Assembly: GCA_004369085.1 (NCBI GenBank)
Contig: ML210157.1
Coordinates: 67,057 to 131,056, forward strand
Reading direction: 5' to 3'
Origin: Coprinopsis marcescibilis
Lineage: Eukaryota > Basidiomycota > Agaricomycetes > Agaricales > Psathyrellaceae
DNA length: 64,000 nt
This document shows, piece by piece, positions 37,931 to 48,920 of the stretch. The notes under the pieces were generated by a model. That model saw only the letters and a list, made by a program, of their open reading frames with translations, ran no database searches and was not told the DNA's origin. Positions within the stretch are counted from its first letter, which is position 1; the number at the start of each line of letters is the position of its first letter. Made by a program: the position numbers and the translations under genes.

Positions 37931-40422
37931 ATGGAAAATGGCGAATCGGAGACGTTGTCTTCAGGAAGCCCACATCTTTTCCAAGGCGCAAGCTCGTTCA
38001 CGATCAACGGGGGCAATTTTTTCGCAGTAGGCGGTGACTTCAACTATAGCGACGCTCCGCAGTCAAATGTGGCGGACGAGGCTGAACTCGATCTGGACGA
38101 AGTGAAAGTCATCGCTGAATGGTTGACCAAGCTTAACCATCGTGCTGTATGGATGGACACCATTGCGCAGAAGGCTGGTGGGACGGGCGAGTGGTTTGTC
38201 TGTGGGTCGCAGTTTGAAGCTTGGGTGAGGACGGGTGGAAGTGTGCTGTTCGGGATCGGGATGCGTGCGTGGTTCAACCTTGTGAGGGGACGAAACGATT
38301 GAAGCTGACCTCGGCCTCCAGCTGGTGCGGGGAAAACCGTCCTTGCGTTAGTCCTCCTCTTTTTCTACGCAGACGCTCAGCAAATGCTCATGTTGTGGAT
38401 AGGGCAAGCGTGATAGAATACCTACAAGACCTCGCAGACTCAACCGAAGAAGTGATCTGCAGCATGTGGGCCTTTTTCCGGTACACAGACGAAATATCCG
38501 TGAAAGATATGCTGGCTTCACTCGTACGTCAGCAACTTGAGCGCCACCCTTGCGTTTCCAAACTCATTCGGGATCTGCACCGAAGACACTCCCGCGAAAG
38601 CACTCACCCATCCAAAAGCGAGCTACTAGCCCTCTTGAAAGAGACCTCAAAACTCTTTGCGAGGACGTTTTACTGCTTGGATGGCCTCGATGAAGCGCCC
38701 AGGGAAGCACAGGCCGAGGTAATTCAGTGTCTGATGTCCCTGGGTGGTAACCTCTTTGTGACGTGGCGCTCCTCGGCGCTCACTGAGTCCTTGATCTCCA
38801 AGTCGGCGAATGTGGTCGAGGTTTCCGCCCACCGGGATGATCTTGTCATAATCATTGATCAGGCTATAGACCGGGACCTTCATTTTCGCGAATTGTTGCG
38901 AACTATCGATAGTACAGGGGGTAGTTGGGAGAAAAGGGTCAAGGAGACAATTTTGGAAAACTCTCGCGGGATGTACGTGGTTCACCCTTGCACAGTTGCT
39001 CAGTCACTTATGATCGGTTGAGCATCTAGGTTCCTCCTCGCCTCTTTACAGCTGGAAATACTACAGCAATGCCTACATATTGGGGACCTGCAGGAGGCTT
39101 TGACCGAGATGCCAAGTGGAATAACTGAATTCTATGCCGCCACCCTATCCAGAATCAGGCGCCAACCACAAAATACTTTCCTCGTCGCACAAACGGTGTT
39201 TCTTTGGCTCCTCAACGCTCGCAGGCCCCTCACAGTTGCTGAATTTAAAGTTGCCGTTGCAATATGCCCAAAAACTCACACATTCGACGCCGATCGTATT
39301 GTACACGAAGACCGACTCGCTCACATATGTTGCGGATTGATAACCGTGGATAGAGAGGGTGATCAAGTTAGGCTAATTCGTAAGCCCTCGTCTATTTGCT
39401 TCGTGGATCGTTCCTAATCCGAGAATGTTTGCGTAGATTACACGGCTTTTGATGCGCTTAGAAAACTTCTCCCCGAGTTTCACGAAAGTCCAAATGCTTT
39501 TATCGCATCAGCGTGCATGCAGTTACTATGTGACTACGACTTTCCCAACTCTGCAGAAAAAACCTATCATTTTTCGCAACTATCCCGCCCTCGTCATCTC
39601 TTGCCTAAACTCTGGCAGCCTACCTCGTCCGAATTGCACTTCCTCCTCGCGCAGCATCCGTTGCTGAGTTACTCCTACACCTACTGGGCAATTCATGCGA
39701 GGGATGTGAGCGTCATACCCTCTGTGGTATTGACTTTCCTGCAGAAATGCGAAAGCTTCCCGATCCAACTTCATGCAACAACTCCCCTGCTCGACAGACT
39801 GCAGCCCGTCCATGTCGCAGCGTGGTATGACCTACCTCAATACGTAGAGCTACTGTCAGCAAACACTCGCGACCCGGGGGACCAGCTGGGTAATGTTAAC
39901 GTGCGGACCACGAGGGGGGAGACTGCGTTGACTTTGGCGGCAATGGCCGGTAATGCGGACATTGTGAAGATCCTGCTGAACGTTCTGGGTCTTGACGTTC
40001 ATGCTATGGGGGATAGTCGGGTGTCTGCACTTATGGCAGCTGTGAGCCGAGGACATGCCGGTGTAGTGGGACTGCTGCTTGGCTATGAGGGAGTGGATGC
40101 GAACGGGCGAGACGACTTGCATCGCACACCTTTGGTTGTTGCATCGACCCTGGGCCATGTTGAGGTTGTCAAAGTGCTCCTTGGATTGCGCCATGTGGGT
40201 GGCCGGAGGATCGATGTCAATGCGGAAGACGTATGGGGACAGACGGCGTTGGTTAATGCATCAGCTAGCGGACATGAAGAAGTTGTACGGATGCTGTTGA
40301 ATGTCGAAGGGGTTGATGTGGACCGTGGTAGACGACGTCGAGGACAGGTCGCACTCATGAGATCATTCGCAGGGGAGACATATGCTTCAGACTTGGAAAC
40401 TGATGTGTTGTCTCTGTGGTGA
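37931..40422 (+). CDS. NACHT-like STAND ATPase with C-terminal ankyrin repeats, copy 1
   Basis: Five exons (37931-38264, 38322-38346, 38403-38972, 39030-39379, 39437-40422) give 754 residues. Residues 17-40 hold a Gly-rich motif (FQGASSFTINGGNFFAVGGD). An entry region (WMDTIAQKAGGTGEWF) precedes the P-loop GMPGAGKTVL, with K116, which is assembled from three exons, the middle one only 25 bases. A Walker B-like CLDGLDEA lies near residue 210. A winged-helix-like region (FLWLLNARRPLTVAEFKVAVAI; HICCGLITVD) follows. About five ankyrin repeats cover residues 560-740 (GETALTLAAMAGNADIVKILL, TPLVVASTLGHVEVVKVLL). In fungi such proteins are NOD-like receptors thought to act in non-self recognition or programmed cell death. 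The gene at 57648 is a close paralogue. A further 5' exon is possible. Confidence 0.85.
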
Positions 40423-41734
40423 TCATTTTGCAGCTTTACAAATCTATGTGGTACGATCGATGTGGCGGCAGAAGCACACTGAATTTAATGCATTGTCTCT
40501 TCGATCTAAGATTTCTTTAGTTTGGATTGTAAGTCAACTTAATGACCGCGATGCACCAGTGATCACGCCAGTGGCTCGTGTCTTTATGCTGAAAATTGGA
40601 CGCAATCCGATGGGATGAGGCATCTCAACAGAAGTGACTGCGGCGCCTGATCAACGTGCTTCCTCGGATAGGGTCCAATACTCCAAGTGAAGCTCTAACT
40701 TATGTTTCGGATCTTTATCCTCGACGATCACCACAGTATGTACCCGGAAGAGGTCAGATTAGGCTGAAATCTGTTTCGGCGCTTGTCTTGGTATTTCTTC
40801 GAGCACTCTCAATGAACACCCCGCTGCGATCCAGGGATGAGCCCAGACCTTATGGTCTACTTATGTGCATCGATCTACAAGCCAACACTCAAACGTGGAC
40901 GACGCGGTGGCAAGGATGCATCGCCCAGCACCAGGGGCACCAACACGACAACGCTGGAGCAACTGTTCCCGGACCTCTTTTCCGTCTTTGCGTTCGCACT
41001 CTGGGCCGCGATCATCTGTTCGTCGCCCGAGGGCGAGGGGCGTTGAACCTGTCGCGCACTGAGCACGGGATCTACAAAGAGTCTGAAGCTCAGACACTGT
41101 AACACCCGCTCGCTGTCGTGCTTGATAACCTCCATGCCTAGTTCAACAAGATCACCCTTGGTTCGGACGGGGAGGGCAACCCTTTAGTTGGCGGGGGTGG
41201 AAAGGAGCCCCTGGCGGTTTGCCTGTTAATCCTAACCCGACGGACGCTGCTGCGGATGACTTTTCGAGGGTGCTGGTTGAAGAGGCTGTGAGGGGTGTGG
41301 GAGAGCGTAATGAGCTGTAGTGGTTGTTGTAATTGTTATGAACGCGGATAGGGAAGCGAAGGGAGAAGGAGACGAATAATTCTATTGTTTATTTATGTTA
41401 TCGTAGAAAGTTGGATACGTGGCCCGTTGGTTGGTCGGTTGTGGGAGATCGCTGGGTGCTGCGTGGCTTGTTATTACTATTATTATTGCTTAACTTGCGC
41501 TTTCAATTAGTTGATTACTAGCTGCGAGCTTGGTATGTAGGCTTTGTATAGCTTTGGGGTAGGTTTTTCTTGCGGTTCGTCTTTTGTTTGTTGGGTGTGA
41601 GTGGGTGAGCGATATTGCCAAGTTGCCAGGCGTAAGTACTACATTTTTGAGTCTCTGCAAAGAGTTCTACCATTTTCGGTTATATGTGATGCGTTATTAT
41701 GGTCTAGTACTCGTTGTACTTGCATACACCCGAA
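40423..41734. other. Intergenic region with decayed coding-like segments
   Basis: About 1.3 kb between the convergent NACHT genes. The part 40800-41320 is listed separately as a possible relic. Beyond 41320 the sequence becomes T/G/A-rich, with a TTATTACTATTATTATT stretch near 41470. No intact gene is seen. Confidence 0.4.
40800..41320 (+). pseudogene. Possible decayed gene remnant
   Basis: Coding-like stretches in the plus strand jump between frames. They are RGGKDASPSTRGTNTTTLEQLFPDLFSVFAFA (about 40895-41000), FNKITLGSDGEGNPLVGGGG (about 41140-41200), and VNPNPTDAAADDFSRVLVEEAV then RGVGERNEL to a TAG stop (about 41225-41320). They look like fragments of one protein interrupted by stops and frame changes. 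No family is recognised and no start can be found. Chance cannot be excluded. Confidence 0.3.
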
Positions 41735-43768
41735 CTATGATTGAGACTCGTCTATTAGCTTCTCCCTGAACGGTGGCCCAAAGAGGTCGTTTCGGTAGCT
41801 ATCACGGAACTCCAAGCGCATGTTCGAAGTTGCACTGGGAGGGAGCTTCGTCCATTTGAGGAAATACGCCAGCCGTGAATAGGTCACTGAAGACGAAGGC
41901 CCCCCATCACGGACTGATTGAAGCAATCCCTTGCGCCAACGTCGACAGATAGCTCCACATTTCAAAAACGAACACTGATCCATACGTTAGTTGTCAAATT
42001 TGGGGTCGAACATGCAGTGGGGATTGCTCACTCCTAAATCACGGTGATGCACAGCGGCCCAAATTCTGTTGAGTTTCTGGTGAACTCTGCCGCCCTTGCT
42101 CAAAAGGATGCAAGACGAAACACTGGTGGTCCGCAGAAGTTGTACAAGGTCCAGATTCTTGCGATCAGAGTAAAGCAAATAACCAGGGAAATTATTTTTG
42201 CCAATCGCCAATTCAGGCAGCACTTGAAGATTCGCATTCGCGCCGGCTGATACAGGGTTGAAGCCTAAGAAGGGAAATGGAAATGATGTGAGGTAACATA
42301 CAAACGATCTCAGAGGGGACTTACGCTCAAACATGCGGAGAAACCTGATACAAACATCGGAACTGACAGCTCGGTCAGAGATATATAGATCCTTGGCATG
42401 TGTCTTAGAGGACAGAAAGTCAATCAGGGATTTATGCCGAATCTTGTATCCCGTTTTGAAGTCATCGTACTCCGGGATGAACACAAGGGAATGGAGGTTG
42501 TCGAAAACTCTAGCCCAAACATCCACTCCATAGTCAAGTAGAGCGTTATATATGCCAGCAGATGGGGAGATAAATACTTCTCCCCTTATGATTCGGATAG
42601 CCAGGGCCGACTCTTTTGGGTCGGCACACTTCCTGAGGATGGAGTCGTACAATGCGTAAAGTGGCGAGAGGGGGTGCTCCTTTGCTGTGTCACTCTGGAT
42701 GTTTAAAACAGCTCGCAGACGTTCCTTGGGCCGACGCGATTTGTCCTTGACGTATTCCACCACTGTGCTAGCGTAGGCAAATTGGCCGGACGCCCGGGAT
42801 ATCAGTTCGGCCACATCCTCCTTTGCTGGCCATTCATCCTGGATGAGATTCTTCGTCCGAATGAGCGCAAACGAGACATCAAAAAAGATTTCGAGGTCTG
42901 GTTCCACATCGTAATCCTCGTTAAGGTCGATGCGATGGGTGCGGGAACTTCCTAGGCCACCGAAATACTTTCGCATCTCGGACTCAGGCCTGCTTGCGAT
43001 GATGATTCGGAAGGGGAATTGCGGGGTGTTGGTGCATTTGTGCAGAGTGCTGAGAATGGCAGCCTGCTGCTCCTCGTCCTCGCATTCGTCCAGGCCATCG
43101 ATGATGATGACATGTGGCCACAGCTCGTATGGGTGCTTCTCCCTTGCTTGGGCCAGCGGCTGCAGAATCAGCGCATCGATTTGCGCCTTCAGCGATTTAT
43201 CCACAATGGCGACGTCCTTGACGATTGCAGCCGCAATGAATTCTCTCGTGCTTGGGATGGCCAATGCAATTTGATAAGCGATCGTGGGGATGAACCGAGC
43301 GTAGTTGTTGGTCTTTTGCGAGCGGAATGAGAAGAAGAAGGTTGCCGCCAGGATTTTCTCCTCTGCGCATGTTTCTGCGATGGACTGGGCTATGGAGGAC
43401 TTGCCAGAGCCTGCAGCGCCCAACATCCACAGCCTATCTGACCAATCAGCGCTGACGTGGGTACCATACAGCCAGGACATGAAATCCTTCTGCAGCTGGA
43501 CTCTGGTTCCCACCAAGCACCGAGGTGCGTTGCGACGTTGCATGGCGTCGTGGAGCGCTTCAGCAGCAACACTTTCATACAGCTTTGAGATTCCTTCAGA
43601 ACCATCAGTATTACTAGGTACATGGTATCGAATAGACAAGCTGAGTGACATACCATCGGTACCGTGGACGATAAACTGGTCCCCGGCTACTTCATTGAAC
43701 TGTGAGGGTTCGATGGTGAATCTAGATGCCCCTTGAAAGAACGACATGATTGAGGGGTCACCGGTCAA
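41735..43768 (-). CDS. NACHT STAND ATPase (no ankyrin repeats)
   Basis: Start MTGDPSIMSFFQGASRFTIEPSQF at 43768. Residues 11-36 hold a Gly/Asn-type motif related to those of the two ankyrin STAND genes. A probable 60-base intron follows VHGTDG (GTATGT...GAAG). Then come LYESVAAEALHDAMQRRNAPRCLVGTR, the Walker A motif GAAGSGKSS, and Walker B VIIIDGLDECED. IIASRPESEMRKYF (sensor 1) and a helical arm with SPLYALYDSILRKC ... FKTGYKIRHKSLIDFL complete it. Introns near 42263-42324 and 41984-42040 lead to a C-terminal exon (CSFLKCGAICRRWRKGLL ... RNDLFGPPF) ending at 41735. This is the usual agaricomycete NACHT build; the role is probably non-self recognition or stress signalling (inference). A decayed copy of its 3' part lies at 45282-45870. 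Confidence 0.82.
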
Positions 43769-44298
43769 GGCTGGCAGACGTGGAAAAGGCTTGCTGTTCA
43801 GCTATTTAACCCAACACAGCAGTGAGCATGATATATGCACGCACACAGTCACGTTGTGATTCTGCTGTGCTGCCTTTCAACTTCTTTTCCCCAGATTTGG
43901 TGCGAACAATACCCAGCATCTAGCAAGCATCTAGCAATGCAGTGACAGACTACAGCCGCGAGGACGTTTCCGATAGATGGATACTTCAGCAGTCATCGCC
44001 AAGAATGAATTGACGGTCAGGAAGAGATTGCGTAAAACGAAGAGACTACAGGTGTGGCTGAAAACAAACCATGGCCAGCAAGCGGCAAACTTGAGTGGAT
44101 CGGCGGCTCGTGGGAACAACCTTCCCGACTGGCTCTGGCGTACTATCCCTTCGAGACCTCGACGCACAAAAAACCTTCATGACAGCACTTCGGTAATTTT
44201 TCCAAGTTGAAAAAATGCAAAGAGAGACAGACGTATGCATATGATGTTCTGCGCTTCTGTATGCTCAACTGGTCACCAAACACTTTACAATTACTGTG
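43769..44298. other. 5' flank of the NACHT gene and left flank of the long-TIR element
   Basis: About 530 bases. A 77-codon open frame at 43977-44210 (plus) has no recognised family. The left target-site copy ACTGTG of the adjoining element is at 44293-44298. Confidence 0.4.
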
Positions 44299-44515
44299 TA
44301 CGGTGGCCGAGAGGTATCAGGTTTAAATCATGATTTCGTTCTCAGAATCTGACGGTGTGACATGTACAAATCCCACGCCCCTATCATTGGCACAGACCGA
44401 CGCCCTTTGAATAAGTTCAGCACTCAGTTGTTACAGCGCTCTCAAGCTTGTGTAAGGTATATGGAGGGTAATATTCAATCTGATCGGTATCCATGTGTAT
44501 GTATATATCATAAAA
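44299..44515 (+). repeat. Left inverted repeat of the element
   Basis: It pairs with 45040-45252. It includes AAATCATGATTTCGTTCTCA and ACAAATCCCACGCCCCTATC, both found in reverse complement in the right arm. Confidence 0.8.
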
Positions 44516-45039
44516 ATAGATCTATTACATGGATACAGCATAATACTGCCCCAAGCGCTACTGTGTGTGATACACCCTGGTCAATCGACGTCTAAGTTGC
44601 TGTCTGCGCTGAGTGAGTTGGCCGAGTTGTCCAGCTGGGATATCACCTGGCCATCCTCGCTCTGAGGGGCTGTAACTCGTCCTGGGATGATATCCATACT
44701 CTCATCATCCGAATCCAGCTTGTCTGGGACTGTCCGATCAAGGTCAGCCAATGGTGCAAGTTTCAGTTTCATAGCATCGCAGATTGAGTTGCAGGTGTGC
44801 TGCGTAGTGAACTCGTTCAAGTCCCTCTCCCCACGGTCCCCAAGCCCGTAGCGCTGGGTCGCCGCCTTTTCTAGCTAAAGATGGGTGGACTATATTTGTG
44901 CAGATGGTGGAGCTGTACTCTCAGCGTGTCGATGTCGACGGCGAGGTTTGATTGAACTTTCGAGCGCTTATCTTCGTTCGAATCGTTCCGAACGTAATTT
45001 CACTGCTTTATGGTACAAAATTATATTCCTGGTATATAC

Positions 45040-45252
45040 AAGGTATATACATACAGATATCTATCTATTAGACCAATCATAGCCTTCATTTACCTTACAC
45101 AAGCTTGAGAGAGCAGTACAAATATCGAAGATGTTCAAAGACGTCGCAATCTGTGCCAATGATAGGGGCGTGGGATTTGTACACACGCCACGCGCGTCAC
45201 ATATCATGAGAACGAAATCATGATTTTAACCTGATACCTCTCGGCCACCGTA
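45040..45252 (-). repeat. Right inverted repeat of the element
   Basis: The reverse complement matches the left arm, most strongly over 45145-45252. Small indels near GATATGTGACGCGCGTGGCG distinguish the two arms. Confidence 0.8.
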
Positions 45253-45281
45253 ACTGTGGCCTGCTTGTACATGCACCCACC

Positions 45282-45870
45282 TCAGGCTATGGTTGAAATT
45301 TCCACCAGAAACCCACCTTCATCTGCCTTGAACGGCGGCCCAAAGAAGCTTCCTCGGTGACTGTTTCTGAGCTCATTTTCAGAGTCGGTTTCAGGGAGCT
45401 TCGTCCACCGGTGTCTATTATAATTATCTACATCTATCGGCACCATGTAATAGCATTCTATTCGATCTATCTTACCTGCCCAACCTGCACTCTCGAGCCT
45501 TCTGGGCGCGTAGCCCCTGCTACATACAACGTCACTGAAGCACTGAAGTCGATTACGAGCTGATTGAAGCAGTCCATGCATGAACGTCGACAGATAGCTC
45601 CACAGCGCTTCAAACGTGAGTTGTCTAACTTGGGTTGAAAATGCAGTGGGTGCTCACGCCTAAATCACGGTGATGGACAGCAGTCCTAATCATGTTGAGT
45701 TCATAGTGTTAATGAGAAAATAGGTCGACCTCGTTCGGAAGGATGCAAGTTTCAAGACGAAACATTGGTGTCCTGAAGAAGTTGCACAAGGTCTAGATTC
45801 TGGCGGTGAGAATAAATACTGAAATGATTGTTGCCATTCGCGTGGGCTGATACAAAAGGAATGATGTGAG
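45282..45870 (-). pseudogene. Decayed 3' fragment of the neighbouring NACHT gene
   Basis: The sequence aligns base by base with 41760-42240. Shared blocks include CCTAAATCACGGTGATG, AGGATGCAAG...CAAGACGAAACA, and GAAGTTG(T/C)ACAAGGTC(C/T)AGATTCT. In protein terms RKNLDLVQLLRTTSVSS of the intact gene appears as RQNLDLVQLLQDTNVSS, and RNDLFGPPF as RGSFFGPPF. Only the C-terminal exons are present, with frame breaks and insertions. It lies in the same orientation as the intact gene, on the far side of the long-TIR element. It is therefore a tandem-duplication remnant. Confidence 0.78.
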
Positions 45871-46910
45871 CTACAGTTGAAACTGTCTTAAAGCATACCC
45901 TTCGGTGGACATGGAAAAGTATGCCTTTTGGGAAGTTATGCCTTTTCGCAGGGAGATTTCGCCCCAAAAGAGTGCTTTGGTGGACTCAAAACCTATGCCT
46001 TTTCACAAGTATGCCTTAAGGCAGTTTCGACTGTAACAAACAAACGAGGGACTTGCGAATCCTCGACCATGACCCATATTCGTGTCTCCAGCAAAAATCA
46101 TCGTCTCCAGCACTCAAAAGTCGAAGACGCGGGGCCAAGGACGCAGCTAGACTCGTGACCGTCCCTCGGCGATGTTTTTTATTCCGCGTAAGCGGAACCT
46201 CGCTAGAGAGGCGAGCTAAAGCTTGGCAAAAGCTCAAGGCAAAGATAATCCCGTCGAGGGAGACAAGGCGCACATACGAGAACCGGGGGCGCACTTTGCT
46301 TCGTCTCAACCAGAGATGTCAAATATGCAACAAAGTTCATCCCATGAACCAATGTCCGGTACTCCAAGAGGCAGCTGCTTCCTCTCCTCTACTGCCAACC
46401 TTTGCTACTGGGCCGAATGCAAATCGCGGGTCATCCAGTACGGTGCGTAACAGGGGGCGGGGCAGGGGTAAGTGATATGACAGTGGTGGATGTGTGCGTG
46501 GGCAAGTCATAAAACCTATGGCAGACGTACTGTGGCCCTTCCTGTCTTTATCTGTCCCCTGTTGAAGGCTTCACGGTTTCAGCCCCTAAAATTACAATGT
46601 ATTTCCACGCCCATTTAGAAAACGCCATTCACACCAAATTGTGCAGGGCGACAACGCCCAACAAACCCCTAAGAAACAATCTGCTGACGGCCTGTCAATA
46701 TTCTTGTCTAGGTTGAAAAGGTCATGGCGTAACCCGGAGTTCAAACCTGTCTGAATGTTCGGAATAACGTCTTCCAAGTTGGACTATATGAACCAAGGTC
46801 GAGGTCGGGGGTCGAATGGCGTTTCATACAGATGCATATAGAATGGAAAGTAGACGCATATGTCATGGATAGCATGCGTAAAGAGAAAAGTACAGTGAGG
46901 AGCGAATCGA
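45871..46910. other. Intergenic, with short repeats and a weak zinc-knuckle frame
   Basis: TATGCCTT repeats are listed separately. The plus-strand frame at 46053-46475 contains CQICNKVHPMNQC (C-x2-C-x3-H-x4-C), which is reminiscent of a retroelement gag knuckle, and ends in an Arg/Gly tail. No protease, reverse transcriptase or integrase lies nearby, so it can at most be a fragment. The rest is the 3' flank of eL31. Confidence 0.35.
45917..46017 (+). repeat. Cluster of TATGCCTT short repeats
   Basis: Four copies of (A/T)TATGCCTTTT-like decamers lie at about 45917, 45937, 45988 and 46007, three of them followed by T and G/C-rich variants. The spacing is irregular. Confidence 0.65.
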
Positions 46911-47509
46911 TTACTCGGCTTCGATGAGGGTGGTTTCCAGACCCTGGGATTAGATGTCATATTAGAAGGATTTCGCGGAAGCTAACTGTTTCGCACCAAC
47001 CTTAAAAGTGGCGACAGGAACATGGCTGACGTAGGTGAACAACTTCTCTTTGGCGTTCTCCTCGTCATTTCGCTTCCCTTCAGTCACAGATCAGACATAC
47101 ACTTCAATCCAATATGACAATTACTCACTCTCGAGCCTGACCCGGATTCTGTGGGGTACCGACTTGATGCCCCGCTCCCAAACAGCCTGGTTGAGCTTGG
47201 GGTCCAGTCTCACATCAGAGGTACCCATAGCCTTTTGCGAAAAGTCGACGATAGATTTGATGGCCCATGGAGCACGCTTTTTGAAGGATCGGCCGTGGAC
47301 GAGCTTGTGAAGATGGATGGTATACTCCCGGGTGACGACGTCCTGGAGGGCCGAGCGGGTCTTGCCACCGGTCTGAGATAATTGTGTCAGTGCTCGCGTT
47401 CCTCTTCCCCCTTCCTATTCAGCACACCTTTGTCTTCGTTGTTGGGGCCTTCAGCACCAGCGATCAGCCATTCAAATTCGAGGGCATACGTTCAACATGA
47501 ACTCACCAT
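46911..47509 (-). CDS. rpl31: 60S ribosomal protein eL31
   Basis: Five exons on the minus strand. The first coding exon is just the ATG (47507-47509), followed by a GTGAGT intron. The next gives APTTKTK, then [19 protein letters not shown] and [40 protein letters not shown] and [14 protein letters not shown] follow. After another intron come [26 protein letters not shown], and after the last [10 protein letters not shown] and stop at 46911. Length (about 125 residues) and sequence match the eL31 family, which sits near the peptide exit tunnel of the large ribosomal subunit. A start codon alone in exon 1 is common in highly expressed fungal ribosomal genes, and the long first intron often carries regulatory signals. 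Confidence 0.95.
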
Positions 47510-48282
47510 TGGTCTTGACGGCAGCGTGGACGATGAGCAGGTATGTCAAGGATTTGGCGCGCAGCGTCCGACGCTTTGTTTGGTGGACTCCACTGGAACA
47601 AACACAATAAGGTTTCACATCTGTGGCTGGCTTGCCAGTTTCGGGAGATCCCGAAGCAGGCATGTCGGCATGACAGAGCCACGAGGCGGCCGCCTTCGTG
47701 AGAGCCTTCGGGAGCGGTACGATGATCGGCGGAGCCAAATGGCGCGCCGACAGCAGCCGACAGTGAAGGTTTGATGGAAGCGCCCGAATCAACAAAGGGA
47801 ATTCCCGTCCGTTTTTGGCAGGTTGTTTGTGCCTTTGTCCTATCTATGCAAGTCCCATTATGCCCCTCAACCCCATTGTGAACGCAGCAATGTGATCTTG
47901 GGAAGTCCTCTCGACTTGGAACTCTGCTGCTATTGAAACAAGTCTTTCATTGTTGGAAACGGTATTGCCTTTTGGTAAGGTACAGGGTGAGCCTCGCATC
48001 AGGGTGGCACCGTAAAGGATGTCCGCCAAGTTACATATGAATTGGACATCAGTTCGACATCAGAAAGTTTCCCTTCAAACGACGGTCTTCTTTGGGAAAA
48101 GTTCGCTTCCCCTGGGCATTCTTGGAAACAAACGTAATCACCCCTTCTGCGTTCTTACACGGGCTATAAAACCTAGGACGCACACCGATGATACCCCATC
48201 ACTCTATCACAGAGTATCTCCCCCATCGCGCCCTCTTCAGCAGCACCCACCACTCTCTTGACTTCACTCCCTTTACCTAGCC
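47510..48282. other. Divergent intergenic region between eL31 and the CFEM gene
   Basis: About 770 bases holding both promoters. No further gene is recognised; a TATA element for the CFEM gene is listed separately. Confidence 0.45.
48165..48171 (+). promoter_or_regulatory. TATA box of the CFEM gene
   Basis: TATAAAA lies 112 bases before the ATG at 48283, a usual distance for fungal TATA genes. A C/T-rich stretch (CATCACTCTATCACAG, CTTCACTCCCTTTACC) follows it. Confidence 0.55.
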
Positions 48283-48920
48283 ATGCGTTTCACCACTATC
48301 ACCATTGCCCTCCTCGGTGCTGCTGCTTCTGCCTCAGCTTCCGCTCTGTACCGTCGCCAATACCCTGGTTGGTTCCTTCGATAGTAATCCGCATCGTTGT
48401 GAGATGCTGACATACAAATTCATAGACTGTACCGCTTCCTGCTTCGCAGCAGCAGACTTTGGTACATGCGAGATGTCCGACGCTGCGTGCTTGTGCGCCA
48501 GCCCCACCTTCGTCGCGTCCACCACGGCCTGCTTCCGCACTGAATGTCAGGGCGAAGACCTGGAGAACGCCCTCCTCGTCTCGCGTACTGTCTGCGAACA
48601 AGTCGTACGTCCTAAAGTCTAACTACCCGAACGTGCCCACAGAGTCTGACATCATGTGTGTGCAGGGTGTTACTTTGACTGAGCCAGAGCCCACTGGGGG
48701 AGAGGGTGAGCCTGGCACCTCACCCGACCCCACCGACGACACTGCGCCTGGCCCAGCGTCGTCCGGTGGTCCCGTTGTCTCTGGCGGCGCGTCCAACACT
48801 GAGAGCTCTGGAGGACCACGTCCCACCAACCCTGGTGCTGGTGCTGGCAGCTCTGCCATCACTCACGGTGTTAACGGCTTCGTTGCCGTCGCCGCCTTGG
48901 GCTTCTCTCTCATGCTCTAA
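48283..48920 (+). CDS. CFEM-domain GPI-anchored cell-surface protein
   Basis: Three exons. It starts MRFTTITIALLGAAASASASA (signal peptide) and a dibasic RRQYP site. Splicing out GTTGGT...TTCATAG then joins it to DCTASCFAAADFGTCEMSDAACLC. The CFEM domain has the eight cysteines expected for the fold, and CLC sits in the usual place beside an aspartate (SDAACLC) that in heme-binding members coordinates iron. After a second intron comes a Ser/Gly/Pro/Thr-rich stalk. The C-terminus NGFVAVAALGFSLML, preceded by Ser/Gly residues, fits a GPI-attachment signal. CFEM proteins act in heme or iron uptake, cell-wall stability or host interaction; which applies here is unknown. Confidence 0.88.

Larger units (their letters stand above)
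44299..45252. mobile_element. Non-autonomous long-TIR DNA element (foldback/MITE-like)
   Basis: The left end starts TACGGTGGCCGAGAGGTATC and the right end closes with the reverse complement (... GATACCTCTCGGCCACCGTA). The inverted repeats extend about 215 bases inward (44299-44515 against 45040-45252). They are best conserved in the outer 110 bases, with a matching inner block CTCTCAAGCTTGTGTAAGGTA. The element is flanked by the direct repeat ACTGTG at 44293-44298 and 45253-45258, which fits a 6-base target-site duplication. The central 520 bases hold only a 79-codon acidic open frame on the minus strand (44581-44820), without transposase features. It therefore looks non-autonomous. The repeat arms differ at several places, so it is not very recent. 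Confidence 0.8.

Noticed and set aside
41987..43768. NACHT gene ending at 41987 (…FDPKFDN)
   Set aside because: A GTGAGC...GATCAG intron with an AACTAAC branch site leads in frame to a further exon ending at 41735, whose protein is mirrored in the decayed copy at 45282.
44581..44820. 79-codon acidic open frame inside the long-TIR element
   Set aside because: No transposase motif, no neighbours in frame, and short enough to be chance.
46053..46475. Retrotransposon gag-like zinc knuckle (CQICNKVHPMNQC)
   Set aside because: Spacing is C-x2-C-x3-H-x4-C rather than the standard CCHC, and no pol genes or LTRs are near. Too weak to call an element.
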